Shown here: positions 21,241 through 32,611 of the stretch, in pieces
How the letters are laid out: every line of letters starts with the position of its first letter
Position numbering within the stretch: position 1 is the first letter of the stretch
Assembly: GCF_000321225.1 (NCBI RefSeq)
Contig: NW_004452125.1
Location: 119,570-183,569 of the forward strand
DNA length: 64,000 bases
Source of the DNA: Odobenus rosmarus divergens
Lineage: Eukaryota > Chordata > Mammalia > Carnivora > Odobenidae
Direction: 5' to 3'
Made by a program: the position numbers and the translations under genes
Notes under the pieces: generated by a model
What the model was told of the DNA's origin: nothing
Seen by the model: the letters and a program-made list of their open reading frames with translations, nothing else
The model's database searches: none

Positions 21241-23896
21241 GTCATAACAGGGCGGTGGTGACCTGAGTGAGTGCACCTCAAAGCCCAAGACAAGACGGCT
21301 GCCCCTGGGAACCATGCCCAGAGTTATGTCCCTTAAAACTCCTCCGAATTTCCCCAAAGTTGAGGGTCCTATCTCTATTTTGGGAAAGGGAATCTAATCT
21401 GATCTCATTCCATAGCTCATCTCAACTTAAACCCTGGGGCTGTACAGGATATTTACGTACCTGTGGGTGATTTATCTTTGTAGGACAACTGCCTGGAAAG
21501 CATCTTTCTCATTGCTGGAATTTCCAATTTCCCCTCTTCCCACCCCCGAGTCTCCCCTTCCTCTTCAAAACACCAGCTATGCCTACAAGTGCCCCAAAGT
21601 TGCCTGTTAGAATTCCTGGTCATTCTGCCCCGAGGGCTTTGGATCCGAGAAACTAGGGCCGGAAAATGTGTTTTTGACCACCGTAAGCAAGGCTCCGTTT
21701 CCATGGCCCAGCAGGATGGCTGGAGTGACCGCCTTCCAGCCCTGTTTTCTGGGGGCGGCGAGGAGTCCTGGGCTGGCTGGCCTCCTGGCGCATGGACCTC
21801 TGGGACCTGCAGAACCTGTACGGCCAAGAAGAAAGGGAGGTGAAAGGTAGTATTACGAGCAGCGTTTTCCCAGCCTTGTCTGTCTTGGGCAGGGGTGACT
21901 GCACTCCTGAGGACTAGCCTCCGCCCTGTCCTGCCCCTGCCTCCGTCCCTTCCTCCCCCTGCACAAGGTGCATCTTGCCGGCTGTGGCCGCACAGCCCCT
22001 TTGTCTTCCCGCCGGGTGTCCCTTCATCCCCCCCCTCCCAGGCCATGCCAGGGCTCCTTCCCTCCAGAAGCCCCTGGAATGGGAGTCAGAGGCTTTGCAC
22101 AGCAACTCGGGGCTGGAGCGCCATGGACCGCATCTGCAAACGTGGAAAATTTCCCTGTTGCATTCTCCCTAAACATTTGACAAGAATTAAAGCCTCCCCC
22201 CGGGGGGGGACCCGATTTCACATATTGAAACCAAACTTTTTTCCTTCTTAGAGGCTCTCTCTCTCTCAGCCCTGGATTCAAAAGGAATGAAAGAAAGCCG
22301 CTGGTGCTCACGGGGCTGTGGTCAACACCGCCTGCCCGGGATGCCCGGTTTAAATTAGGGCGCCGAGGCCGGCAGGCACGTTCACCGTCGTTCTGAATGG
22401 GTTTCAGGGCTGTCACAACTCATATCCTACCGGGGGCCAAACCTGTTTTCCCTGGAAAAATAATAAAATGCGGAGCCGGTTTCTTTTAAAATGGCTTCTG
22501 TTTCACAATTCAAGTTGAGTTTTCTGTCAGGAAATGATTAGCCATTAGGCCTTTTAGGTGGAAGAAGGGGGGGTGCGGAGAAGGCAGAATTTAAGGGGTC
22601 TGCTCTGTCCCCGGCCCTGAGTCAGGCTGGCCTGGGCCCAGCGGGGTCGGCAGGTCCTCGACGTGTTCCTCTGAGTCTGACAGCATGGAATAATCGAGGC
22701 ATGGCAGAACCTCCGCTCAGGACAAAGAAGGCGCTATTCTGTTACTCTTCTGTCTGTGGTGGGGTCATTTCTGCAGCGCTGGGCCGGGCTCCTTCCAAAA
22801 GGGACAGGGGCCAGCATAACGAGGCGGAACGTACATCTGTCCTGAAGCCAAGCAACCACTGGATGTCAGCAGCAGTGTCACTTCAGGACCAGGGGGATGG
22901 GCCCGTCAAAGTCCCAGGCAGCCCTAGACGAGTGTCAAGTGTCGGCTGCCAGGAAAGCAAAATGGAAATAGGGGGCATGGGGCTGGGGGTGGGGCGGGTA
23001 GCCTGGAGAGGGGGCACATCCATAAATATGCATGTCTGGGCTGTGTGGGGAGCAAATTGAATGTTAACGTTCGTACCCAGGGCATACTGGAGCATATTTG
23101 TGAGCATCCCCCAGAAAGGGTGGGGAGCTCAAATACACATTTGGAATTTTCATTGGAAACGCATGCACAATTAACAAAAACGAAAGCCTATCTTAGAAAA
23201 CGTGAACTTGCACCTAGGCAATTAGCAAGCTGGTTCATTTTGATTTGCTCCGATGTGGGGCTCACATCACCAACCCCTAATGCTGTGGCAGGGGTGGAAG
23301 TCTAGGAGGTTTTCAGATATGCTGAGGCCTGTGGAAGGCTGTCCGGATTCACGCGGTGGCTGGAGGGCAGGATGGAGGCTGGGCTTTTTATATTTAACAC
23401 CCTGTGATTCCCAAGTTGTTCAGTTTGGAAAAGGGATTTAGAGAGAAAATATTCATCGTATTTGTAAACTTTTTATGAATCACCTACAGAGAAGCGTGTC
23501 TCCCAGCTCAGTGAGTTTTCTCAAACTGAACACATCTGTGTAACCAGCACCCAGCTTGCAGGACAGCCCCCCAAGGGCCCCCCTCAGCTCCCTTCCAGGC
23601 CCTGCCGTCTCCCTCTTAGGCATTATAGTTTCAATTACACATTTCCTGTCAGCCCCTAAGATGATGATGATTTATCTTGTGCCTGAACTTCAGGGCCGAG
23701 CATGCCCAGGCCAGGGGCAGGCCGTGTACCCCGGAGCCCTCCTCAGGCTTCCGCAGCGGTACCTCCACTTCCCTCTGACTCCCCAGTATTACCCAGAGTC
23801 TGGCTCAAATACCATCTCCCTCAGATCTCTCCAGATTTCTACCTCCTCGATTCCAGCGGCTCTGGGAGTTTGTCAACTCACTCAGCTTAGATACTA
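21241..23896. other. Long unique stretch, GC-rich then AT-rich, candidate regulatory DNA
   Basis: 2.6 kb without recognised repeats. 21,700-22,400 is GC-rich and open in several frames (up to 197 codons, minus strand 21,453-22,046) but the peptides look like low-complexity chance translation. 22,420-22,600 and 23,040-23,220 carry TAAT/ATTA-rich words and look like candidate conserved elements. Confidence 0.45.
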
Positions 23897-24243
23897 AGTC
23901 CACTGGGGCCTCGGTACGGGTGCCACAGACTGGGTGGCTTGTAAACAACAGAAATTTATTTCCCACAGTTCTGGAAGCTGGGAAGTCTGGGATCAAGGTG
24001 CCGGCGGATCTGGTGTCCGGTGAGGCCCTGACTTCTGGTTCGTAGATGGTTGTCTTCTCCCTGTTTCCTCAAGTGGAGGAAGGAATGAAAGAGGTCTCTC
24101 TATTACGAGGGCGCTAATCCCGTTCATGAGGGTCCCACTCTCATGACCTGATCACTTCCCAAAGGCCCAGCCTCCTAATACCATCACCTTGGGGGGTTAG
24201 GATTTTAACATATGAATTTGCGGAGGATACAACCGTTCAGTTC
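23897..24243 (-). mobile_element. MLT1A/MST-like MaLR LTR
   Basis: Nearly collinear with the reverse complement of a MaLR LTR: 'actgggtggcttgtaaacaa', 'cagaaatttatttcccacag', 'ggatcaaggtgccggcgg', 'tcatgacctgatcacttccc', 'cctaataccatcaccttggg', 'ttaacatatgaatttg'. A solitary LTR with no internal region beside it. Confidence 0.85.
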
Positions 24244-24249
24244 CAACCA

Positions 24250-25030
24250 AATGCATCGAGAGCCAACCAGTACCAGGATCTCTGCTCTTGAAGAGCTTAG
24301 GAACCTGTGGGGGGGAAGAAAGACAAGTAACCAATAGGGTGTGGTCACTGCTGAGGCCATAGTTAGCACAGGGGGAGGAAGAGGACCCAAAAGGGAGCAT
24401 TTAACTTGGTCTTAAGAGGTCAAGGAAGGCTTCCTAGAAGAAGAGGAGCCTAAGCAGGGACCTGGAGGACCAGCTCGGAGCCATCCACGTGAAGGAGCAG
24501 GTGGTGAGGAGAATGGAGCTCAAAGCCTTGAGAATAGTATGTGCAAAAATGGGAGAAAGGCGAGAGGCGAGGTGGGAGGGATGAGCGGCGACCGGTGACC
24601 TTCTGTCTCAGTTTGCCCCGGGGTAATCTCCACCTGCATGTGTTGCCCCAGCATAAAGACCACTCCCCGCCCCTCCTTCGCTCGTAGTGATTGGCTTGGA
24701 CACAAAAGTGATACGGTCACCCATTCAAGCCACATCAAAGAATCCAAATTCCATCCCGAAGAACCCAAGGAGCCAGCAAAGGCCTTTGAGGAGGGCAGAA
24801 ACATGATCCCATCTGCAGTTTAGAAATACTACTTTGGTGGCAGTAAAAGAATGTTTTGAGGAAAAGAATACCGGAAGCAAGAGATATTTTAGATTACTGC
24901 TTCGATCCAAGGTAGGGATGATGGTGGCCAGGGTTAAGAGATTGACGGTGATGGTGGATGAATCCATGATATATGAGAAGTACAGAGAGGGAGGAATCAC
25001 AAGGGCTTGGTAGTTTTATTTACTCTATGT
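24250..25030 (-). mobile_element. L2 LINE fragment with internal foreign segment
   Basis: 'gaagagcttaggaacctgtg', 'caaggaaggcttcctagaag', 'gtatgtgcaaaaatggg' and, further on, 'aaacatgatcccatctg' and 'gggatgatggtggccaggg' follow L2 in reverse. The segment about 24,600-24,775 does not fit L2 and is probably an unidentified older insertion. Confidence 0.7.
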
Positions 25031-27021
25031 TCATTAGTCATTTATATGCTGCCTTTGGAGATTTAAAACTGGATTCTGTTGGCAGCCTGGCGCTTGGGTT
25101 CCAGGAACACAAAACCCTTTGGAAAAGCTGGAAGAAGAGAATGACCAGCCCAGCGTGGTGTTTTCCCTCTCTGGAATGCAGAGCTTTCTTTTGCTGAGCC
25201 GGGTCCCAGCAGTGGCCTGGGGTGAAGCCAAGGTCAGGGCCGGGGCAGGGCGGTGCTGGTTCGGGGTGGTACAGACAGCTTGGTAGCAATGGGGTCCTCT
25301 GCAAAGACTTCGCCCTTTGACTGGGAGGCGGGTTCACATCCTGTAGGGTTGAGGAATGTTACAGGCTTGTGAATTACATTTTAAAAAATATTTTATCAAC
25401 ACCTCTAGCATAGAACAAACTCCAGTCACTGCCACATGTGTTTTCCATGTGTGTTGCGACTGTAGGAAGTAACCAAACAACTCTGTATTGAACTTGTCAG
25501 AATATAATCAAAAATTCCGCTAATTACTTCAGCATGAAGCCTACTGAGCGCTCTCCCTTAATCATCAGAAGCAGGTCCTATTAGCGAGCACCGCGGCTCA
25601 ATAACACCACTTTATTGTGTGTCTTGGACAACTGCAAAAGCTTATCTTTCACTGCAAGGTTTTCTCATTTTTGGAAACTCCGTCCCCATAACAGTCATCA
25701 TTACTAACTACATCAAGAGTGTAGTTCTGGGAAAAGTACTGTGCAAAGAAATTCCTGAAATGGGAATGAACATTCATGTTGACGTGGTGGTTTTGCCAGA
25801 AGGTTAAACTCCAGCAAATGAATTGATTTTTCTAGGCGGCTGGCTTCATTGCCCGAGCGCAGCAAACAAAACTGCCGTGTGTACATGCTGGTTAGCACGT
25901 TTGTTTTATCTCTGAGAAGCCAGTAATAACCACAGAACAAAGTTAAAGGAGCTCTGAGCCCAGGAAGAAGAATTAAGAGGTTTATAACATTTACAAAGAA
26001 AAACACTGTTTCTCTTTAATCTTTCTTGTTCATTTCAGCTCCCTTTAAGCATCTGCGAGGTCTGAGGCTAGAAAGGAAGAGAAAGAAGAAAGAGAGGCAA
26101 GTGAAAGCAGGGAAAAAGAGTAAGTTCTCAAATAGAGAGAATGCATAATTATGTCTACGGATAGGAGAGCCTTAGTGCAGAGTCTGTAAATGTTTATATT
26201 TGGTTTTTAAATGAAATATGGTAAGCTCCATTTACTATTCAGAAATCCAAATTTATAAAACAGATTTTTTTTGTTATTGTTGTTAGCGGGAAGAGGAGGT
26301 GGAAATGGGCTGGGATAGGAGTTTTTCACATTGCATAAAAATTCTTTACTTTGCAAAATGATTCACTGAATGCTTCCTTTAAATAACAACTCTGCTGGTG
26401 CATTTAATTTACCAAAAAAAATCAATTTTAAACAGAACTTTAGGAATAAAGTCTGTGTTATGCGGTGAAAATGCAGTAGGCATTTAAAAATAAAAACAGA
26501 CTGGGGTGAATATTAAAATAAATTTGCATTCTTTGAATAAACTCTTACTAGGCAAGTATCAAGTATCTGGGATGTGGCTTAAGAGCATGATGGGAGGGTC
26601 AAGGCAGAGGGGGAGAGGAGAAGGTTGAGGGAGTAAATTAGGTAGGATTAGGAGAGGGAAGATGGATTTATATTTAAAAAGTGGACATGAAATCGTATAA
26701 GGAATGAGTTTTAATAGGAGACCTTGCTTCAGTAATTGTAAACAAGTGTATTTCTAGTTCAAGATGCAGATAAGCTTCCCTGCATTTAAGCACGCAGGTG
26801 ATTGATTTCCCCTCCCCCTCCAAATTCCCACTGAAATAAGCAAATAAATACACAACCAAGAAATCTGCATCGGTGTTTACCTGGTTTCTACAAAAGCAGG
26901 AAAGACAGAAAAGAGCAGTGATGGGAGGGGCAGTGGACCCTAATATTTTAGGTTGTTAGTCCTGGGAAGATAGATAGAAGTGACTTGAAAGGTCATATAC
27001 ATAATGTAAAAAAACTAATTT
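25031..27021. other. Unique stretch with candidate conserved element
   Basis: No repeats recognised. 25,480-25,990 contains many homeodomain-like core words (TAATTA, AATCA, TAAT) with balanced composition, and is my best conserved non-coding candidate. A 62-codon frame at 25,619-25,807 has no recognisable similarity. Confidence 0.45.
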
Positions 27022-27039
27022 AAATATTAGTAATTTGGG

Positions 27040-27227
27040 GGCACCTGGGTGGTTCAGTCAGTTAAGCGTCTGGCTTCGGTTCAGGTCATGATCCCAGGGT
27101 CCTGGGATCGAGTCCCGCATTGGGCTCCCTGCTCAGTGGGGAGTCTGCTTCTCCCTCTGCCTCTGCCACTCCCCCCGCCCTGCTCGTGCTCTCTCTCTCT
27201 CAAATAAATAAAAAAAAATCTTAAAAA
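27040..27227 (+). mobile_element. SINEC
   Basis: Full copy. TSD 'aaatattagtaatttggg' at 27022-27039 and 27228-27245, identical, indicating a recent insertion. Confidence 0.96.
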
Positions 27228-27245
27228 AAATATTAGTAATTTGGG

Positions 27246-27815
27246 TCTAAAAGTTTGCATTATGTCAACAATAATGTGGAGCTGGGGGATATGAAGTAAT
27301 AGGCTGTTTCGAGTCTTGTTTTACATGAAGGACAGCAAAGACTTCTTGCCTGTTCGTGATCAAGAATTTAGCTTCAAATATTAAAAGGCAACGTCCTATA
27401 AAATAAACAGGAATATAGAGAGATAAAAAACATTATAGCATAAGTCATGCCAAAAGGAAAAGAGAAGTCTTCATAATATATTATGAATATACATATAATA
27501 TAATATGAATATATATTATATATATCCGTATATATATAATAATATAGAGAGACAATTTGGGGGAAAGACAGAAACTTAAAATCATATGCAAATACTTTGA
27601 TGCTGGTAAGTAAGCACAGGATCCAGAAAACACATGCCCCTTTTCTAGCACGCTGTGTTAATGAGTTTTGGGGAGCTACAAGGCAGGCCGACTTGAATAG
27701 GGGTGAGAAGCTAACATGTCACCAAGGTCCAGTGAGAGAAAGAAGTCACCTTTACATGTTGGGAGAATAGTCACCTGTGAAGACAGGTGGCTCGTAAGAA
27801 GTGTTGACTGTCATG
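27246..27815. other. Unique sequence with AT-rich simple repeat
   Basis: Contains an ATATAT-rich, self-complementary tract at 27,470-27,550. No exon evidence. Confidence 0.5.
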
Positions 27816-27832
27816 ATGATCAAAGAACTTTT

Positions 27833-27996
27833 TTTTTTTTTAAAGATTTTATTTCTTTGTCAGAGAGAGAGAGCACAAGCAGGGGGAGCGGCAGGCAGAG
27901 GGAGACGCAGGCTCCCTGCTGAGCAAGGAGCCCAGTGCAGGACTCGATCCCCCGACCCTGGCTCAGTAGGTTAAGCGGCTGCCTTGGACTCGGGTC
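27833..27996 (-). mobile_element. SINEC with inverted 5' segment (twin-priming-like)
   Basis: 27,833-27,958 is an ordinary minus-strand SINE tail and body. From about 27,959 the tRNA-like head continues in the opposite orientation ('ggctcagtaggttaagcgg', 'gactcgggtcatgatc'). One TSD brackets both parts: 'atgatcaaagaactttt' (27816-27832) / 'atgatcagagaactttt' (27997-28013). So this is a single insertion with an inverted 5' part. Confidence 0.85.
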
Positions 27997-28013
27997 ATGA
28001 TCAGAGAACTTTT

Positions 28014-28606
28014 AAGAAGAGGTTTGCCCCATCTGATATTCTGTTTCTTAGGCTGCTGTAATGCACTATCCCTTCATCACCTCTAGTGTTCAGTAACCTT
28101 TGCAGAAGGTTTAGAAGTAATTAAAAGCTTATGTAAGGTCTGGAGCGACAAGAACGTTGAGGGGATTAAAGGCAAAGGGATGGGCTCGGCTCCAGGAAGT
28201 GTTATAAAAGGTATTGAGGGTGGAAGACAGACGATCTGAGCAAAATTCACCATGAGAATTTAAGTTCCTAGAAATTTGCCAGAATCTGGGAGAGGATGTT
28301 AGACTTCTCATTGAATGTGGTAGAGAGGGTCCATGGTTTTGTTTTTAGATATCAAGGAGCCATGTGACAGCTGGGGTACATAGGGTCTATATTATTAGAG
28401 TTAAAAAGATACATCTATGAAAAATAAAATGAGAAACAGCCACAGTGCATTAAATAAGATACACAAGGTTGGATCAAATAAAGCAGTTTTCACATTAACT
28501 TACTATTTAATGACAAAGGCTCAGAGACTTGGCATCACAGCAGGATGTAGTAGGTCACAGAAGCCCAACGTTCTCCCTGCCAAGAACTAGAAAGATCCAG
28601 AAAATT
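28014..28606. other. Unique sequence
   Basis: AT-rich, no recognised repeat, no exon support. Confidence 0.45.
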
Positions 28607-28624
28607 TCCAAGATTTTATGGTTT

Positions 28625-28820
28625 CTTTTAAAAAAGATTTATTTATTTTTATTTAGAGACAGAGAGCAGGGGGAGGGGCAGAGGGAGAGAGAGAATCTCA
28701 AGCAGACTCCCCACTGAGCGCAGAGTCCAACGCGGGGCTCAGCCTCACCACCCATGAGATCGTGACCTGAGGCAAAATCAAGAGTCGGACATTTAACCGA
28801 CTGAGCCCCCCAGATGCCCC
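28625..28820 (-). mobile_element. SINEC, older copy
   Basis: Reverse copy ending 'gactgagccccccagatgccc'. TSD 'tccaagattttatggttt' (28607-28624) / 'tccaaaattatatgttt' (28821-28837), diverged. Confidence 0.9.
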
Positions 28821-28972
28821 TCCAAAATTATATGTTTAAATACCTAGCAGAGTTGTGGAGACAGGCAGAACTAGATGGGTTGGAATTCCAGGTCTGAGGT
28901 GATCTGGCAATTACCAGCTATTCTCTTTGCTGAACATATTTGCCACTTTGGTTAAAAATAAGAAACTGTGTG

Positions 28973-29174
28973 GTCGCCTGGGTGGCTCAGTCGTTAAGCG
29001 TCTGCCTGCGGCTCAGGTCATGATCCCAGGGTCCTGGGATCGAGCCCCGCATCGGGCTCCCTGCTCGGCGGGAAGCCTGCTTCTCCCTCTCCCGCTCCCC
29101 CTGCTTGTGTTCCCTCTCTCGCTGTGTCTCTCTCTGTCAAATAAAGAAATAAAATCTTTAAAAAAAAAAAAAAG
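28973..29174 (+). mobile_element. SINEC, young-type copy
   Basis: Head 'gcctgggtggctcagtcg' through CCCTCTCTCGCTGTGTCTC to a long A-tail (29,160-29,174). No matching TSD was readable. Directly abuts the old L1 that follows. Confidence 0.93.
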
Positions 29175-29179
29175 GAATG

Positions 29180-30090
29180 GTAATAGAGACAGAGGGATTT
29201 CCATAATGACACAAGAGCCAATTCATCAAGGAGACATAATAATTTTAACTCTGTATATACCTAATAGTTATAAAAGATATAAAACAAATGTTGATAGAAC
29301 TAGAAGTAGTAATCGATAATCCACGATTTTAGTTGGAGATTTTAACACATCATTCTCCGTAACGGATCGTAATTGGTAGTAATATGTAGAGAAAAAAATT
29401 AACGAAAACACAGAAGATCTGAACCTAACTGACACACATAGAACATCACACCCACCAACCGCAGAGCAAGCATTCTTTTCAAGGTTACATGAAACATTTA
29501 CCAAAATAGACCGTATGCTGGATCATAGAGTAAGTCTCAAAAAATTTCAAGGGACTAAGGATATTCAGAAAATGTTTTTTGACCACAGCACACTTAAACT
29601 TGAGATGAATAATGGAAAGTTAAGAAGAAAATCTCTAACTTTGAATAACACATGTATTGAAGAAGAAATCACGGTAGTAGTTATGAGATATTTTGAACTC
29701 AATAATAAGAATGTGGCATATCAAAACTTGTGGAATGCCATTTCTGACCAAAGAGAAATGTATAGTTGAAATGAATATATTAGAAGAGGAAAAGAGGAAA
29801 AATCAATGATTTAAGCCTCCTTTTTAGGAAATACAGAGCAAATTAAACCCTCAGAATACGGAAGGAAAAATAAAGCTAAAGCAGAAATCAGTGATGGGAA
29901 GGAAAGATACAGTGGAAGGGAAATCAAATTACAAGTACACACTAAGAAAACTTCCTGGCAAATCTATTAAAGCTAAATATGTGTATATCCCAACACCCAG
30001 GGATTCCACTCCTGGGATACATACTAAGAAAAATGAGTTCTTGTGTGCTCCAAAATCGAATATATACACAAGGCATGGACTAGGCAGGCA
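29180..30090 (+). mobile_element. Old L1 ORF2 remnant with internal deletion
   Basis: Plus-strand L1 ORF2. The frame at 29,515-29,769 carries endonuclease-end sequence (MLDHRVSLKKFQ, FFDHSTLKLEMNN, RYFELNNKNVAYQNLWNA). Near 29,925 it jumps to C-terminal L1 DNA ('cagggattccactcctggg'), so the reverse transcriptase part is missing. Frame otherwise broken. Confidence 0.8.
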
Positions 30091-32611
30091 TGCATAAGAA
30101 TGGATGCCTTCCCTGACCTCACAGGTCATGTCTCTACTTCTCCCTATTTTCAGCAGAAGATTGGAGGTTTTCTCCTGAGAGAGGGCGAATCTGACAGGTT
30201 CTGGATTTGGCACAGCAAGAATGTGAGAGTGAGGTGCCATATTGAAAATAGAAGGTCAAAGGAAAGTTGACAGTGGTGGTGAAACCTCTGGTCCTCTCTC
30301 TTCATTTGGGTCTCAGAAAACTAACAGCCAGCCTCAACTCTCTAACAGAAAATTGACTCCTTCCTGAGAAAACCTCCTAGCTCAAATGAAAAGGCTACTC
30401 TAATCCTTTCTTGCAAGAGCTCTGTGTCCTTAAAGCCCAAACAACTGGCTTTCAGCGGGACCCCAGTGAGTTGGTCAGCTGGAGTCTATGCGATTGGTTC
30501 TCAACATTCTGCACATCACCTGGGGGCTCAGAACCAGTATCCCAACCTGTCTTTGAGGGCTCACCTAATCTGGGGTTCCCACTGCATTTGGGGGAGGAGT
30601 CAAGACAATTCAATTTGAGAGGTAAAAAAATGAACAGAGTGCAGCTGACATCTGGATTATACCTATATGAAGAAAACAGTAAAAAAAAAAAAAAGAGGAA
30701 TATTTAAAAAAATAAATAAAATTGCAATGACATTAAGTGCACCCTAATTTAATAAATAAGCCCTAATATAGGTGTTTAACAAAATCAGTCCAATGGTTCT
30801 AAATTTCACTGAGAGTAGTAAACATAAGGGACAATGATTTTTAAAGGGTAAGGAAAGTAGACTTATTATATAAGATATTAAAATTAATCATAAATTTACA
30901 GGAAGTGCCATTTTACATCAGTAGGGAAAGAATTGATTGTCCAATGAATTGTGTTGATGACCTAGAAAAAGGAAAGAGTAATGATTTTATGTTCTTTTCA
31001 GTGGTTAATTAATGAAGAGTTTATGAGAACCTTGGCCGTCCCCAGTCAAAGATGGTAACCACGAAGGCTCCCAGTTTGCCTATCCGCAAAGAACCTGGGA
31101 TTGACAAGGTTGCTTGCTAAGATCCCTCTCAGCTCAAATCTAAACTAAGATGGTTCTGCATTTGTTTGTCTTTTTCAAAGCTCAATTGAGCGGTGGCATT
31201 TGGTAAATGAAAATAGAAAGACAAAAGTAAAAATAAACTTGTCTGGCTTTCTCTCTTGAAAGAAGAGGAAAGATGTCTGAGATGGCCCATTCTGGCCTTG
31301 GGGGCCCGAGGGACTTCTGGAGCTTTCTGACATGCACTGTTTGTTTTCAATGGGAAATTACTCAAAATGTAATAAGGAAATATTTTGCTGAGTAAATAGA
31401 TTCGTTTACGTCTTGTGGCGTGGACGGCTAAAAAGAATCCTGGCCTTTTAGTTCCCTTGGCTGAAATCCCTTGTGGAAGGGAGGGATTTCTCTTTTCACT
31501 AGTATTTCTTTCTTTCCAAGGGGTTCTTCCTCCTCCTTCTTTTGAAATCAGATATTTTCAAACACTTGAAATCCAGGGAGGGAAAGGAGACTTTATTCTA
31601 CTGTAATGGGGAAGAAAATTATTAATGTTTTGTGGTCACAGCCTTTCCCGGACCTCCTGGGCCTCTCTCAAGAGAATTCTAGCTTTGTCAGCTCAAGCCT
31701 GGGTTTATGATGCAGAATGGAGGCGGAGACAGACACACAACTGGACAGACACACAACTTCCTGTTGACGCTGGAAAGGACAAGATTATTCCTGAGAACGA
31801 CAGTGGAGATGAAAGGGAGGAGGGATGGACCGGGAAGATGAGGAGTAGCGGCCAATTGGGCCACGGAGAGGAGCTGAGAGGGAGGGAGCCCTGGTGGGGG
31901 TCAGCTGCCATGGTGAGGGGGGGTGAACCCTGAGAGTGGGCAGCCACCGAGATGGGGCTCCAGGGCTCCGTGTGACCGGCCGCACTGAGAGAGTAAGCTC
32001 TCTCCACGTTTCTTGGCAATTTTTCTGTAAGTGAAAGTTGGAACTGACTTCATTTATATTTTTCAGCAGAGTGTGGTTCTTTGAATCAAAACGTATGTGC
32101 CGAAGCAGGGCCAAGTAGGTTCCAGTTATATTTGGGTTACGCCACAAAAGCCAAAGGTTGGATCACTCTTGGCCCCTGTCGCTCACTTTTCTCTTGGCCT
32201 TGCCCCATATTTTTGCCTCATATAAGGGTTCTCCTGTTCCTTGCTTGTGGGCCTTCTCTCTGCTCCGGCTGCCCTTCCCCGATTCCTTTAATCCCAGTAC
32301 AGCCAAAAATACAATAAAAAAAAAAAAAATCAATCTCAAATACTACCAATGTCACCTCATCTTTGTCCTCATTTGCAGTCTCTGAAGAAAATTTCTGTGT
32401 GGAAATGATTAGTCGTTTCAAAATGACTGCAGGATGCTCCCCACCAACTGGCTATCTGTGGACATAACGATATTATTTTTGCATTGCAAAATCGAAGTCT
32501 CTCGTGGAAACGCGCGATGCTGGGTCCTTGCTTCCTCACACATCCTCCCTCTGCTTCGAAACACACAAGCACTCACTGAAAGGTGGTTGTCAAGTCTGAC
32601 GTGCTATATGC
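30091..32611. other. Mostly unique sequence with weak ancient repeats
   Basis: 30,490-30,620 ('gattggttctcaacattctg', 'catcacctgggggctcag') may be a MER5-type remnant. 31,050-31,160 resembles a MIR3/L3-type tail. A-runs without repeat bodies occur at 30,680-30,694 and 32,318-32,330. The rest is AT-rich unique DNA with no exon support. Confidence 0.4.

Noticed and set aside
21453..22046. 197-codon minus-strand open frame
   Set aside because: The peptide is Arg/Gly/Pro-rich, matches no family I know, has overlapping open frames on the other strand, and lies in GC-rich DNA where stops are rare. No splice or start context supports it.
25619..25807. 62-codon frame in the candidate conserved element
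   Set aside because: No similarity or splice context recognised; more likely non-coding, so treated only as a possible enhancer.
28973..29174. tRNA gene signal (A and B boxes)
   Set aside because: All such signals here are heads of tRNA-derived SINEs with CT bodies and A-tails, not independent tRNA genes.
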